Translations under genes and position numbers: made by a program
The notes under the pieces: generated by a model
What the model was told of the DNA's origin: nothing
The model's database searches: none
What the model saw: only the letters and a program-made list of their open reading frames with translations
Source of the DNA: Batillaria attramentaria
Lineage: Eukaryota > Mollusca > Gastropoda > Batillariidae
NCBI GenBank assembly: GCA_018292915.2
Contig: JACVVK020000389.1
Span: 340,001-404,000, forward strand
Direction: 5' to 3'
Length of the DNA: 64,000 nucleotides
In this document: positions 23,541 to 34,825 of the stretch, one piece after another
Numbering within the stretch: position 1 is the stretch's first letter
Layout of the letters: the number at the start of each line of letters is the position of its first letter

Positions 23541-23938
23541 AATGCACACTTTGAAATTTTAATGCGAAGTGACTGAGAAGCTTAACAGTGCACAAACGGC
23601 CCCAGGTCGGCCATACGTCATTCAAAAATATATATACAATTATAATGCACACTTTGAAATTTAAATGCGAAGTGATTGAGAAGCTTAACAGTGCACAACA
23701 GGCCCCAGGGTGGCCATACGTCATTCAAGAATATATATTGTTTATAATGCACACTTGAAATTTAAATGCGAAGTGATTGAGAAGCTTAACAGTGCACAAC
23801 AGGCCCCAGGGTGGCCATACGTCATTCAAGAATATATATTGTTATAATGCACACTTGAAATTTAAATGCGAAGTGATTGAGAAGCTTAACAGTGCACAAA
23901 CGGTCCCAGGTCGACCATACGTCATTCAAGAATACACA
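23541..23938 (+). repeat. Four-copy tandem array, about 100-bp unit
   Basis: Units start AATGCACACTTTGAAATT at 23541, 23644, 23746 and 23846 (periods 103, 102, 100). Each carries GAGAAGCTTAACAGTGCACA and GGCCATACGTCATTCAA. Copies 2 and 3 are the most alike (CAGGGTGGCC), which suggests recent expansion. Confidence 0.95.
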
Positions 23939-24778
23939 GTTATTCTGGGCCCGTTGTGTGAGAGTGTTAAATGCACTTTACACCACAACGGTTTACTGTA
24001 GACGACAAGAGCTGTAATTTGTAGGCCTCGTGTGCATGTGTATATTTATTTCCAAAGTGAGTCGTGTCGTGTTGACGTTTTGAAAGAAGTGTGGCAGAGA
24101 TTTTTTTTTTGCTTCGACACTCACAAAGGAGTGCGGCTGAGACTTTTTTTTTTCTCACTTTTTTGTTGTTAAAGGAGGTTAGTGCATTAGCGGGCCGTCT
24201 AGAGGCGCTTTGTGTGAGGATAATGCATGGTGCAGCCCTTGTGCATTGCTTGCATTCATGCATAAACTGGATACCCGTGCAGTATTTGGGGGCGGTTGTG
24301 GGTTTCGTAGGATTGTGTGACACATGACGAGAAAATGTTGGCTTGATACAAGAATGTTATTTGGCGACTTTTCAGGAATTCTGCCTTTTTATGTGGAAAA
24401 GATAACCCAACACGCGTCGCTGTTGTTGAAAATAATTTGTCTTCATTTCCGTTGTCGTTTTGATTGTAATTCAACTAGCAGTTAGTGTTTGAAGCACCTG
24501 CGGTGAACCTACATCGAAAAGATTACCGCAGAACTCAAGTACTGTTTAATTTAAAAGGGTGTTAAATTTAACCCTTTTCTCTGTCTCAAAATGTCGGAGT
24601 TTTGTTTCATTTATGTTGAGTTCCGTTTTCGCTTTCAGTTCATTTTTCCAACTCTCCTTAATTTCGTTTATTGATTTCCTATTTTTGCATGTATGTCTTG
24701 CTTGCATATTTAATTTTAGCGTCATGTCTATTTTGAGTTTGGAAATTTCATACATGCTTTTGCTCCCGCTTTTCTCAG

Positions 24779-24853
24779 AACCAGATAAAGTGGAGGCAGA
24801 GGTGTCGCAGGTTGTCGAATCAGCCCCTGTCGTTGCGGAGGAAAATCTGAACG
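24779..24853 (+). CDS. NHERF1: NHERF linker exon (75 nt)
   Basis: It has a very pyrimidine-rich acceptor (TTTTGCTCCCGCTTTTCTCAG) ending at 24778 and a donor G|GTAAAT at 24854. The 25-codon exon, phase 1-1, encodes EPDKVEAEVSQVVESAPVVA and EENLN: acidic, Val/Ala-rich, no domain. The composition matches the other linker exons and the frame agrees with both neighbours. It can be skipped without a frameshift. Confidence 0.82.
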
Positions 24854-24979
24854 GTAAATTTCACTACTGGAGCTTGCATGAATCCCCCCTTGCTTAGACG
24901 CTGAATGATCTCTCGATGTTCTGGCATCTGACTCAGATCTCGTGTTAACTAAAGGCCATAGGCGCAGGGTTGGCTATCT

Positions 24980-25512
24980 TTCTGGACTAATAGTATAGTA
25001 ATACTTTCTCTTCCTTGCATTGTCCTGCTGGACCAACACTTTCTGTTCTTTGCATTGTCTCTCTTGATTAGGTCTTTCCGTTTTTGCGTTGGCTTCCTGG
25101 ACTAACACTTTTAACTGTTCTTTGCACTGTCTTTCTGGACTAACACTTTCTGTTCTTTGCGTTGTCTTTCTGGACTAACACTCTGTTCTTTGCGTTGTCT
25201 TTCTGGACTAACACTTTGTCCTAAAGTTACGTTGTCTTTCTGGACTAACACTGTTCTTTGCGTTGTCTTTCTGGACTAACACTTTCTGTTCTTTACGTTG
25301 TCTTTCAGGACTAACACTATCTGTTCTTTGCATTGTCTTTCTAGACTAACACTCTCTATTCTTTGCGTTGTCTTTCTGGACTAACACTTTCTGTTCTTGC
25401 GTTTTCTTTCTGGACTAACACTCTGTGTCTTTCTGGGCTAACTCTTTTTTGCGTCGTCTTTCTTGGCTAGCTCTTTCTGTTCCTTGCATTGTTTATTTCT
25501 GGACTAACATTT
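24980..25512 (+). repeat. Minisatellite, about 35-bp unit
   Basis: Roughly 14 imperfect copies of CTTTCTGGACTAACACTTTC plus TGTTCTTTGCGTTGT, with frequent small deletions. Confidence 0.92.
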
Positions 25513-25529
25513 TCCTTTGAGATTTCTTC

Positions 25530-26070
25530 ATTCTCCGTTATCTCCTTTGCATGACGCCCGGGAGAAGTACTGCTTTATTGCGACCTTTAACACTGTCTTG
25601 TGAGATTTCCGTCTTCTGAGACTTTTTGCTTACAAAGGGATATACTATACTAGCCCACGGTTGTTTTTCTTCTGGGCTGAAACCTTCAGAGCTTTGCATG
25701 ACACCCGGTAGACGTACTGCTTCACTACGATCCTGCTGAAGATCCTAATACTATCCCGCGAGGTTTCAGTCCTCTCAGACTTCTTAGGTAACTAAAGGGT
25801 ACCGGCATAAAGTTTATTTTCTTCTGGGCTAATGCTTTCTCTACTTTGCATGACACTAAAGAACTGCTTTATTTCGAACGTGCTGAAAATCCTAATACTA
25901 TCCTTTGAGGGATTTCCTATCCCGCGAGATTTCTGTCCTCTCGGACTTTTTCAGCTAACTGAAGGTTTACCAGCTCAAAGTTGATTTTCTTCTGGGCTAA
26001 TACTTTTATTACTTTGCATAACACTGAGAACTGCTTTATTTCGACCGTGCTGAAGATCCTAACACTTGGG
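25530..26070 (+). repeat. Second tandem array, about 150-165-bp unit, next to the minisatellite
   Basis: The landmark CTTTGCATGACA (or close variants) recurs at 25545, 25692, 25844 and 26012. Between landmarks come GAACTGCTTTATTTCGA, GCTGAAGATCCTAATACTAT, GCGAGATTTC and TTTTCTTCTGGGCTAA. The last block resembles the 35-bp unit, so the long unit may have grown out of the short one. Confidence 0.88.
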
Positions 26071-26356
26071 AGGTACCTGTCTGAGTGCGGTGTGACCGTC
26101 CGTGCTCTCATGACAGTTGCTCTCACTAAAGCGTCTTTTTTTCGGCCGCGTTTTCTGTTTCGTCTCCGTTGTGTCCCAGTAACTCCAATCTTGAACGTTA
26201 ATCGAGCCTTGCCTTTCTGCAACCCCTTACCTGATAACAAGAGCATGACGACCCTAAGCTTGATATGTGTATGGCTCTTAGAGCATTGTATAACAACTCC
26301 TGTTACGTTTCATCTTGCCATGTCCGACTGGGAATCGAGGGGCTGTGTGCATTCGC

Positions 26357-26359
<3 letters not shown>

Positions 26360-26426
<67 letters not shown>
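26360..26426. repeat. (GT)n(GA)n compound microsatellite
   Basis: About 20 GT units then 13 GA units. Confidence 0.95.
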
Positions 26427-28720
26427 TGAGAGAGAGCCTATGCATGGCTTTCGCTGCTGCTTTACTTACAACAAAAATCATTATTACCACACGTGTCCTG
26501 TCTCAGTTTCATGACAGTGGAATCACTTGTAATCAGCAATGCATGCGATAATAGTCATAAACTGACAAAGCATGATCTTCGCTTCCTGACGCTTTACAGA
26601 CCACCTGGAAATACTAACCACCCATGACTGTTACGGACAACCCGCGGTTATCGACATCATAGAGCTGTATCCTGAATCAGCCTGAATTGAATTTGTGTAT
26701 ACATGCATTTTGTTACAGTGTTAGGATTAGATTCGTTCTAAACCTCGACCCAAGCATACCTTGTTGAAAATCTTAAAAGCACTGGTCACAGTCTTGTCGT
26801 ACTAATTCTACCTTTGACATTGAATTTGTCAGGACATTTATACTCTATAAGGTCCTTTTAAGGAGACTTTTTTTTTTTCCCCTCTTCTTGTCTGTCGAGT
26901 GGCGAACTTATACTTCTGGTAGCATTGTTAACTTTCTGAGTGCTCTGTTGTGTTTTGTTTCGCTACTAATTAAATTATGAACTAACGTCTGTCTGTCCAT
27001 GGATCTGTCTGTCTGTCTGTCTGTCTCTTCTCCCCGTATTTTATCCACGTTGACATGTGCACTGTGCTGTGGTATATTTTACACGTTGAAACATAAAGAC
27101 TGTGTATATATTCAAATTTGTGGGTTGAGCCAGAAGACTTGAAAAGGTCTCTGGTTGAACCGTCCAGCAACTGTAGTTCTGGACCGTTGTAGTCTTTAAC
27201 AACACTTGTTTATGCAGAGCTGTTCATGTTGTATGTTGTGCGTATTCTGAAATTTTGTAACTGTTATTGTTTGGTGTATTCTGTTGGGCCCGTGAATGAA
27301 AATGGCAGATATTCAGCCAAGGGTTTGGGATAGTTTTACTTCTTTTTATTTTTGATCGGTTTATACTTCGTGAAAGTGAACATTATTTACAGTTGTAGTT
27401 CAAGGTGCGATCATCGGACTTCACAGAAACATCATTCTGCACAAATACTTCTGTGCTCCTCTCTCTCTCTTCTCTCTCTCTCTCTCTCTCGTCTCTCATC
27501 TCTCTCTCTCTCTCGTTATGATTGCTTGGTTATATTTTTACAGAATCGTTTTCGTTTTTTTGTTTTTTTGTGTGTTTTGTTTTTTTTTTTTAATGAAAAT
27601 GCATGTGTGTTAGAACATCTGATACTCCAGATGCTGACAGTGACATTTGCATGACTTCCAAGTCACTTCCCCTTTTGTTGCAGTCCTTTGTGGGAACATA
27701 ATGATACAGCTTGATGAAATGATCGCACGTGGTGTTTTAAGTTCGGCGCATGACATTGTGGTGTGAACATGATTATTTATGGTTTTTGCGCAAGGCCGTG
27801 CGATTCCCTTGGTTGAATGACTCAGCCATTTCTCTCGGAAGCCACCATCTGGAAAGCAGAACCCGCGACGCAGGTCGTCCTGTAAAGTGTCTCTAGGGAA
27901 GAAGAGCGTTATTAACTCATTCAACCCGAGCTGCGACTATGGTCGTAACAGATCGTTTAAATGTTACCTCCCTTTTCAACACGTCTGCTGTCAGGTTTCC
28001 TTGGCAACCCGCTGAAGGTGATGTCAAAGTAAAGTATAACATGTGAGATCTAAGCAACACTTCCCGTAAATATAAAAATCATCAGATTCACACGGTGCAA
28101 CGTCACCACGGGATCCAGGCAGCTGGTGCCAAACGTGTGATGGTAGCGTCAGTGTAGAAAAGGTTAAAATAAAATGCAGTTTCTTTCTTTCGTGGTTAAT
28201 TTACAGCAGCTGCAAAAGGCACGGCTGCGGTCGAGCCGTTTAAGATGCTTTCTTGACATCACTTTATTTTAGGGACCTTGTCACGTTTCCCTTCTTGTGA
28301 AGGGGACAAAGCAGTTTATATTGTAGAGGGGAAAAAAGGGAAACATTTATAGGCCCCAGCTTGGGCCTAGCATACAGAAAGAAAACAAAAGACAGAAAGA
28401 AACAAAGAAAATCGACTTACACTTTCTAAATTTGCAGTGAAGTGAAATGTTGCCAGAAGCTGAAATTTCTGATGCAGCTGACAGTTTTTGTGATTAGATA
28501 CAGTTGCTAACACATTCAAGTAGTGGTGGTGGGGGGAAGGGGGGGGGTACTTTCCATTGGCGTTCGATTGTGCCCACAAGATGATCATCCAGATGGTGGC
28601 TTTACCGACTGGCTTTATTACTATGTCTATACTGCTGTATTATAAATGAATGTGGCTTTGACGAGATTTGCATGTCTCTCACCAAGCATGTTGCCTGTCC
28701 CGCCTCCCATACCGCTCTAG

Positions 28721-28894
28721 GTACAGATGAGGAGGCCGTGGCCGTTGTTGACGCCGACGATGTGGCGGCGGCAGTTGAAGCTGTCGCTGTCGATGATGAT
28801 GTAGCCACAAATCGACAGGAGGAGGAGGGGCAAGCTGATCTGAGTGCCTATGAGCAAGTTGAGGTCACTCACACGCAGTACGACGCGCAAGACG
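28721..28894 (+). CDS. NHERF1: NHERF linker exon (174 nt)
   Basis: The acceptor is ACCGCTCTAG (ends 28720) and the donor G|GTAACT starts at 28895; phase 1-1. It encodes TDEEAVAVVDADDVAAAVEA, then VAVDDDVATNRQEEEGQADL, ending THTQYDAQD. The sequence is acidic and Ala/Val-rich with no globular fold. A second AG six bases on (GTACAG, 28726) is also in phase, so use of it would remove two residues (Gly-Thr): a NAG-N3-type tandem acceptor. Frame and composition agree with the flanking linker exons. Confidence 0.84.
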
Positions 28895-31800
28895 GTAACT
28901 CTGCCTCCTGCTCTTGGAGTGGCCTTACTAGGGCTGTGGCTTAAATTCGGCGCTTTGTCTTCGTGTGTGGCTTTTTATTGCGTCTCTTTTGTTGGTTTTG
29001 TGTTTTTAATTTCTATTTCTCGTCAGTCGCTTTTCGGTCAGTAACCAGAAGAAGTTGTTCTCATCTAGTCACCAGCTTAGCTGTAGCAGAGGCTCTAAAA
29101 TTCTGTTCCAGTCGACTTGAAGTTCGAATTTCTTCCATCTTTTTGTTCTTAGCCCTGCTAGTTTCTAGGCGTGTGTTCCCTCCTGCGGCCTTTGCTGCAT
29201 TCTTTGAAAGCTTGATAAAACTCTGATAGAGATCGTTCTTACCTAGTAATCAGCCGTAGCAGAGGTTCTTACATTCCCTTTCAGCCTGTGTCAGTCTATT
29301 CATCGTTTGAATTTCTTATTTTTCCCCCCTTTGCCTTGCTAGTGTATAGGCGTTTTGTTTGCCTCTGTGGCTGTTGCTGCACTGTTTGATAGCTCGATAA
29401 AACTTTGATTATGTGCTTTTGTCGTGAAAGCTTTGTGCCGCCAGGCTGGCCTCAGACAGTAGCAGTTCTTTGCTGTTTCTGCTGTCATTGTCGATCAAAA
29501 CAATATTGATCACGTCTTGGATCTTTTCTCTCATTTTGATACAAAGAAATTGTGCACGGCTTTCTATCAATTTGTTGTTACTTTGCTTGCTAGTCAGCTC
29601 AAAGATCAAGCCTTTTCTTGTAGAATTGTTTCCGTAACTTTTTTGTGCCATGCTCGTATCTTTTCTAAATAGCGTCTGTCTTACTGACGTGCACGCATTT
29701 TCTTCTTTTCATAGATGCACAGAGATTTTCAATAACTACTTTCTTTCTTTTTTTTTTTCTTTTTTTTTTGGATTATCTTCCTTTTCCGGTTTATCCATTG
29801 CCATTTTATTTGAAGATGATATCTTCCAACAGTTTTTAATTTGCCTTGTGTGTTGTACTTTACGCGTGCCGGTGAACCAGTTGGTATTCCGAGTTAGCCT
29901 AGTTCAGTTCGGTGAGTGCCTGGTCCAGCATCTGAGAGAAGTACTTGCTACATGTTGCCTAGGATTGCTATAGAGTTCGGTGGGGTTTTTTTGTTTGGTT
30001 GTTTGTTTTTTCCCCCTCCTTTGAGGACTCTTTGGGTTCTGTTTTGGTTTTGTGGGTCCACTCTATTGTCGCCGAGTTGTTTGAGTCTCTCAGTTCTAAT
30101 CATTTTCGTCATTGTGGTCGTGATTAAATGTTTGGTTTGACTGTGTTGTCCCTAACCAGAGCCGAGCCGTACGATAACCGGAATGGAATAGATGTTTGTC
30201 TGTTAACACGGAGAAATTAACCTGGCGCATCTAATACGGTTGGGTTTCATGGTCCGTGTGTGTGTGTGTACCAGCAGTTGGATTTACCTGATTCTTACGA
30301 TCGTCTTTGACAGTCTTGGGTTTTTTTATGTGGATTTTTGGTGTGTGTTTGTTGCTGCTGTTGCTGTTTTTCAAGAGTATTTGCTGTTTCGATGGTCTTC
30401 GGTTCTCGTGTCAGTGAGATCTTTGCCAGTGGTGTTTGTTTGAGATTCTCTGTGGCGTCCCTGTTCGGTTATGACCATTATCTGGATATCGACTGGCGGG
30501 CAGGTGTTATGTGTCTCGTCGTAACAGCTGTATTTTGTGTCCTTTTGAATATTGCTTTGTCGTTTTGTTTTGTTTTGTTTTGTTTTTTTTGCAGCTGACG
30601 TGTTTGCGTGTATATTTTGCTAATTGCATGGTTTGGGTTTGCAGTGTGTGTTATTGTAAACAGATGCAATTTGTGCATGCTCTCTCTTTTGTTGACTCGT
30701 GTGTATGTAACAAAGCGAGTCTGTGCAATTTTCGTTTGTTTTGTTGATTTCAGCTGTTTCGTTTTCAGAGTCTGTCATAGATTGCTTGCATGCAGCAAAT
30801 TGATTTTAGTATGTTTCAGTTTCTCGTTTATTTTACGTACTCTTTCAACACTTTCTGAACTTACAATATTCTCATACAAATACTCGTACTGTATTTCTGT
30901 CTGCCCCCAATCACCACCCCTGACGCTTTGGACACATTTCTTTCGGAAATTTTGTTGTAAGCCTTGAAACCTTTTCTTTCTACTTCTAAGTCGTCGCCAT
31001 TTCTGTGGTGTTATATCATGTTTTTATTTCTGAGTTTGACAGACACAGTGTATTCTTTTCATGAAGGGAATTCTACACGATGTATGTTTTTGTTGTTTTT
31101 ACATTTGAAATGTCTTTCTTGTTATGTGTATGTAAACAGAGCTAAATATGTATTGTGCACAGCTGTCGTATTGCACATTTTCGGCAATTCAAGTGTTCCG
31201 TGTACGTGTTGTCACTCCAACAAACCGGGTACACGTAAAACCCCATAAATGGGCAAGACCTGCCAAGGTCACTCAGTAACACCAACGGGGATTGGTCGAA
31301 TCAAGTTTGAAATGTTAAGTACACAATGTTTATGTTATTTACGGCTGAGTAAGTTAGAGTTTACCCTCTGAGCGTAGAGTGTTTTCAGATGTAATTTACA
31401 TTCAGTGAAGTGATTTCTTTGACTTCTTTGCCTGGGCCAGCTGTCCCCGAGACATAATATTATGGTGATTTTTTTTTCAGATTATTAATTGGAATATGTT
31501 TACGTTGCTTGTAAAAACTGGTTATAACGGACATTATATGGAACCTACCGTATAATCAGTGGTGTTATTGTGTATGTTTTGATAAGCTTTAACTAAGGGA
31601 AATATACCTAGGGTACAGTGGTTATCTCCATGTTGCGTTCCTAAACTGTATCTGTGTGCAGTTAATACTTTGTTCTTGTGAACAGGAAGTGGACCAATCT
31701 TGTTTGTGAAAAAACCTGTGTGTTTCAGTGCATTAATTTATTTTCTGTATACACTAGGTCGGAGCTACATAGCAACATAAGCAGTATAATTATGTCTTGC

Positions 31801-33081
31801 TAACTTCACATTTCAGTCCTTTCATATATCCTTGCGAGACATCAGTCTGACATTCGTGAAATCAGGAGTTGTTTTGTTCGCTAACAGGCTAATTCCACAG
31901 ATGTGTTTAATTACCATCGCAGACCAGAAACTTCTTTCTTATTCACATTATATAGGAGAAAGAAAAGCAGCAAACGGACGCTTAAACCATTAGAGCAGAC
32001 TAGAGTATACACCCTCTCCTAACACCTGCGTTGATAATCCGATAACCTTGGTCTCTTCTGTGCGAAGAATCCTGTGGTTTCCGTGACCTGCGCTAGGGTA
32101 AACCATATTGCTTCCCGAGAAACTCACAATAACCGGCCTTGTCCTACTAGTGAAACGCCGCTTTGACGTCGAACAAGCGTGATAGGCAAAAAGAGATTAT
32201 ATATTATGAGTCCGTGTCTCACAAGGACAGTAAGTGTGCTGCGGTATTGCGAAGCGCCGATTAAAGACGTGAAGAGGTCACGGGAGATACCACTGTAATG
32301 TTCTGATAACTTCTCCGGTGGCTTATTGCGCGATAGGGCATGAGAGAGGGGCCAACGTTAAATTGAAAGGGAGGATTCCGTGATAAGGTGAAATAAGGAT
32401 CCGACGTAAGCGCACACAAGGGTCCTTTGTTCTCGGAGCCAGATGTTTCGGCTGTGTGGGCCTTCAAATTATCTTCTTTGATGTTCAAGAAGTGTTCCAT
32501 CAGATTAAAAAAAAAATAAAAAGGAAAAAAAAAGGGGGGGGGGGATTATACCAAAGATCTTGGTGATTCCAAGGTCTTTGATTATACCGTTGGTACTGTT
32601 CTGTGTAAGGTAACGTGTTCGTTACAGTGGCGCAAGAGTAAGCAGATGTTAATTTTATTGACGATAGAACGCACAGACGTAATAATCTGACGTCATCTTG
32701 CTTGAGTTGTTATTTGTCTGTGTGTACGCAGCGACTGACAAAACGTTCGCATACGATTAAAAATTAATTGCTTAAGCTTTGGGACTGATCGGCTTAGCTT
32801 CGGCTGTGACTCAGAAAATGTAACGTTCAGTGCATCGTGCGAAAAACTGCCTTTCGTAACAAGATAACACTCATTTATGTGCAGACAGTTATATGGATCG
32901 ATAACGCGCACTTCAAGACAGTCACGTCATGTATTCACCTCATAGTTACGTCATAATAAGTAATACAATAACCAGTGACTACGCTTGCAGGCTTTGTGTC
33001 TCGCACTGCCTCACGCCGAATGTACTCGTACCGTAAACACTGCACCCTGTAAAACAGCACCCTTGTGTACCTCACTTGCAG
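28895..33081 (+). other. Intron, no gene seen
   Basis: T-rich sequence; several plus-strand ORFs rich in Phe/Cys/Val (29.6-31.2 kb) are by-products of T-richness. A two-copy duplication lies at 29056-29413. Nothing else stands out. Confidence 0.7.
29056..29413 (+). repeat. Two-copy tandem duplication, about 179-bp period
   Basis: Units from 29056 and 29235 share TAGCAGAGGTTCTTACATTC-like, GTTTGAATTTCTT, CCTTGCTAGTGTATAGGCGT-like and AGCTCGATAAAACTTTGAT. Confidence 0.85.
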
Positions 33082-33993
33082 GCCAGCCCCACGCCGCAGC
33101 AAGCAAAACACGAGAGCAGGTTCACTCCAACAGTTTTCGCAGGCTAAAAGAGGAAGAGTTGACGCGAAAACGAGAAGAAGTCCCGGATAATCTGTTGCGT
33201 CAGATGCGCGTCACGGAAGCGACCTCGCTTGACGCACAGGTTGATATTGCTGTTGCTGTTGCAGCCGCCCCCGCCAGCGTGGTTATCAGCTCTGAGGATT
33301 GCGTTACCAAAGATGATGCAAAAGCTGATGACGTCGCCAAAGATGACACAAAGACCGATGACGTCGCCAAAGACGACACAAAGACCGATGACGTCGCCAA
33401 AGATGACGCAAAGACTGATGGCGTCACCGCATCCGAGAACGGTGAGGTCAAAGTTGAGGATGCCAAGGCTGAGGAGATCACCAAGCCCAGCGACGAGGAT
33501 GCGGCTAAGGTTGAGGTGGAAGTCACAGAGAATGAGAACGTCGCTACCAACGGAGATGCAGAACCGGCCAGAATTGAAGAGGTGTCAGCCACCGCCGTGC
33601 AGGACGTTGAAATCGTCGCTAAAGTTGAAGCCGGGGCTGAAGACGCCGGTAAAGATAAGGAACAGAAGAAAGAAGAAGAGGAGAAAGAGGAAGAGAAGAA
33701 AGAGGAAGAGAAGAAAGAGGAAGAACCACCCGCCGTGAAAAACGGCGAGAAAGAGAAGACGGAGGAAACCACACCAGGAGAAGAACCAGCCGTGGAAGCC
33801 AAAGCGGAAACCCCCGTAGCGGCCGCACCAGTCAGCGACAACAAGGAGGCCGAAGACGCAACCCCACAGAACGGTACCACGGAGGCAGAAGAGCGCAGCT
33901 CCGAAGTCACAGCTCCAGAAGTGGCCAAACCAGAGGAGAAGATACTTCAGAAAGAAGAGGCCCGCCCGCCGCAGCAGCAGCAGCAGATCAATG
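33082..33993 (+). CDS. NHERF1: NHERF giant acidic linker exon (912 nt, 304 codons)
   Basis: Acceptor CACTTGCAG ends at 33081; donor G|GTATTT starts at 33994; phase 1-1. The first 45 residues are basic (HSNSFRRLKEEELTRKREE). Then come four 10-residue repeats (33309-33428) of the type KDDTKTDDVA, an Ala/Glu/Val-rich acidic region, a Lys/Glu stretch (33652-33731, KKEEE units) likely to form a charged helix, and a PPQQQQQIN end. There is no cysteine-rich or enzymatic motif. Vertebrate NHERF1 has only about 100 linker residues, so this exon alone roughly triples the tether between PDZ2 and the ERM-binding tail. It can be skipped in frame. Open frame also exists upstream to 32985, but the AG at 33081 and the phase place the start at 33082. 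Confidence 0.88.
33309..33428 (+). repeat. Coding minisatellite: four 30-bp units
   Basis: Four direct 30-bp units encode KDDxKxDDVA. Units 2 and 3 encode identical peptides and differ by one silent base. The array is a likely site of length variation. Confidence 0.95.
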
Positions 33994-34825
33994 GTATTTG
34001 TTTTTCTCTGACGGCGTTTTCTCTCTCTCTCCACGTAATCAGAGTTGGAAATCCACCCTCGACTAACCTCGATGAAAAAAAAGAAAAGAAAAAAGACTCA
34101 TATGCGTTGGCTAACAACCCACCACAGCTACTATCTACGGCGCCTGTGTTTTGTCGGCTGGCATTGCATAATACATTATTTTGCCGTTATTTTGTAACGG
34201 GAAATGGAAACACTAACACGCCAGTCGCTCGGACATGTTGCATGCCTTTCGGAGACAGTAATACTCCATTGAGCGTATTATTTGGTTTTCAGGTGTTTTT
34301 TTGTGTTTGTCTTTTTTTATTTATTTATTTTTGTTGTTTCTTATTTGTTTTTTTGTTTTTGTTTTTTTCTTTAACAGATGTCTTACTACTCTTTATAAAC
34401 ATGTTCCGCCCAGCTAATGATGGAGAAGTTTCCACTTTCAGTTCGTAACCACTGTAATACTTTGATTTGCATGCGTCGCTACTACAAGATGGAACTAAGC
34501 AGCGTTTTAACCGGCGTTTTTACACGTCAAGAATTTGCCTACTTAATACACGTATTTACTGTACCCGTTGACCACACGCACACGAAAACATCTACAATTT
34601 GGGGTAGGTGATGTACGTGTATTGCCATTTTACATATTTCTTATTCTGCACCCTGTTTTAACATTTTTGGAAAAGGTTTTATTTATCATTTATGTGGCTG
34701 ATAATTTAATTTATTGGTTCCTTGTATTTAATGCATGTTATAACCGCTTGTTCACTCTGAACGTTTACCTACAGCACAACTTGTCTGCTGTAGTGTTTTA
34801 ATCAGTTGAACATAGTGAATATGAT

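Larger units (their letters stand above)
19864..24778 (+). other. Intron with tandem repeats, no gene seen
   Basis: Holds an AG run (about 20328-20353), a two-copy 160-170-bp duplication (20690-21017), a CT run (22212-22300), two long CA runs (22782-22856, 23032-23125) flanking an antisense SINE head (22888-22966), and a four-copy 100-bp tandem array (23541-23938). Confidence 0.75.
24854..28720 (+). other. Intron rich in minisatellites, no gene seen
   Basis: Nearly all of 24980-26070 is tandem repeat. GT/GA runs (26360-26426) and a CT run (about 27460-27515) follow. A strong acceptor at 27683 opens a short phase-compatible stretch, but its only in-frame donor is weak. Confidence 0.7.

Noticed and set aside
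24980..25512. CRISPR-like regular repeats
   Set aside because: Units are imperfect and contiguous with no unique spacers; this is a minisatellite in an animal intron.
29650..31248. Series of Phe/Cys/Val-rich plus-strand ORFs suggesting membrane proteins
   Set aside because: The region is simply T-rich; hydrophobicity follows from base composition, and the ORFs are short and in different frames.
32985..33081. Extending the large linker exon upstream to the ATG-like start at 32985
   Set aside because: An acceptor at 33081 fits phase 1; the alternative acceptor at 32990 would read in another frame and hit a stop within about 20 codons.
33200..33928. Minus-strand 242-codon Ser/Ala/Val-rich ORF
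   Set aside because: Exact antisense of the Glu/Lys/Asp-rich NHERF linker exon; the codon bias explains the open frame.
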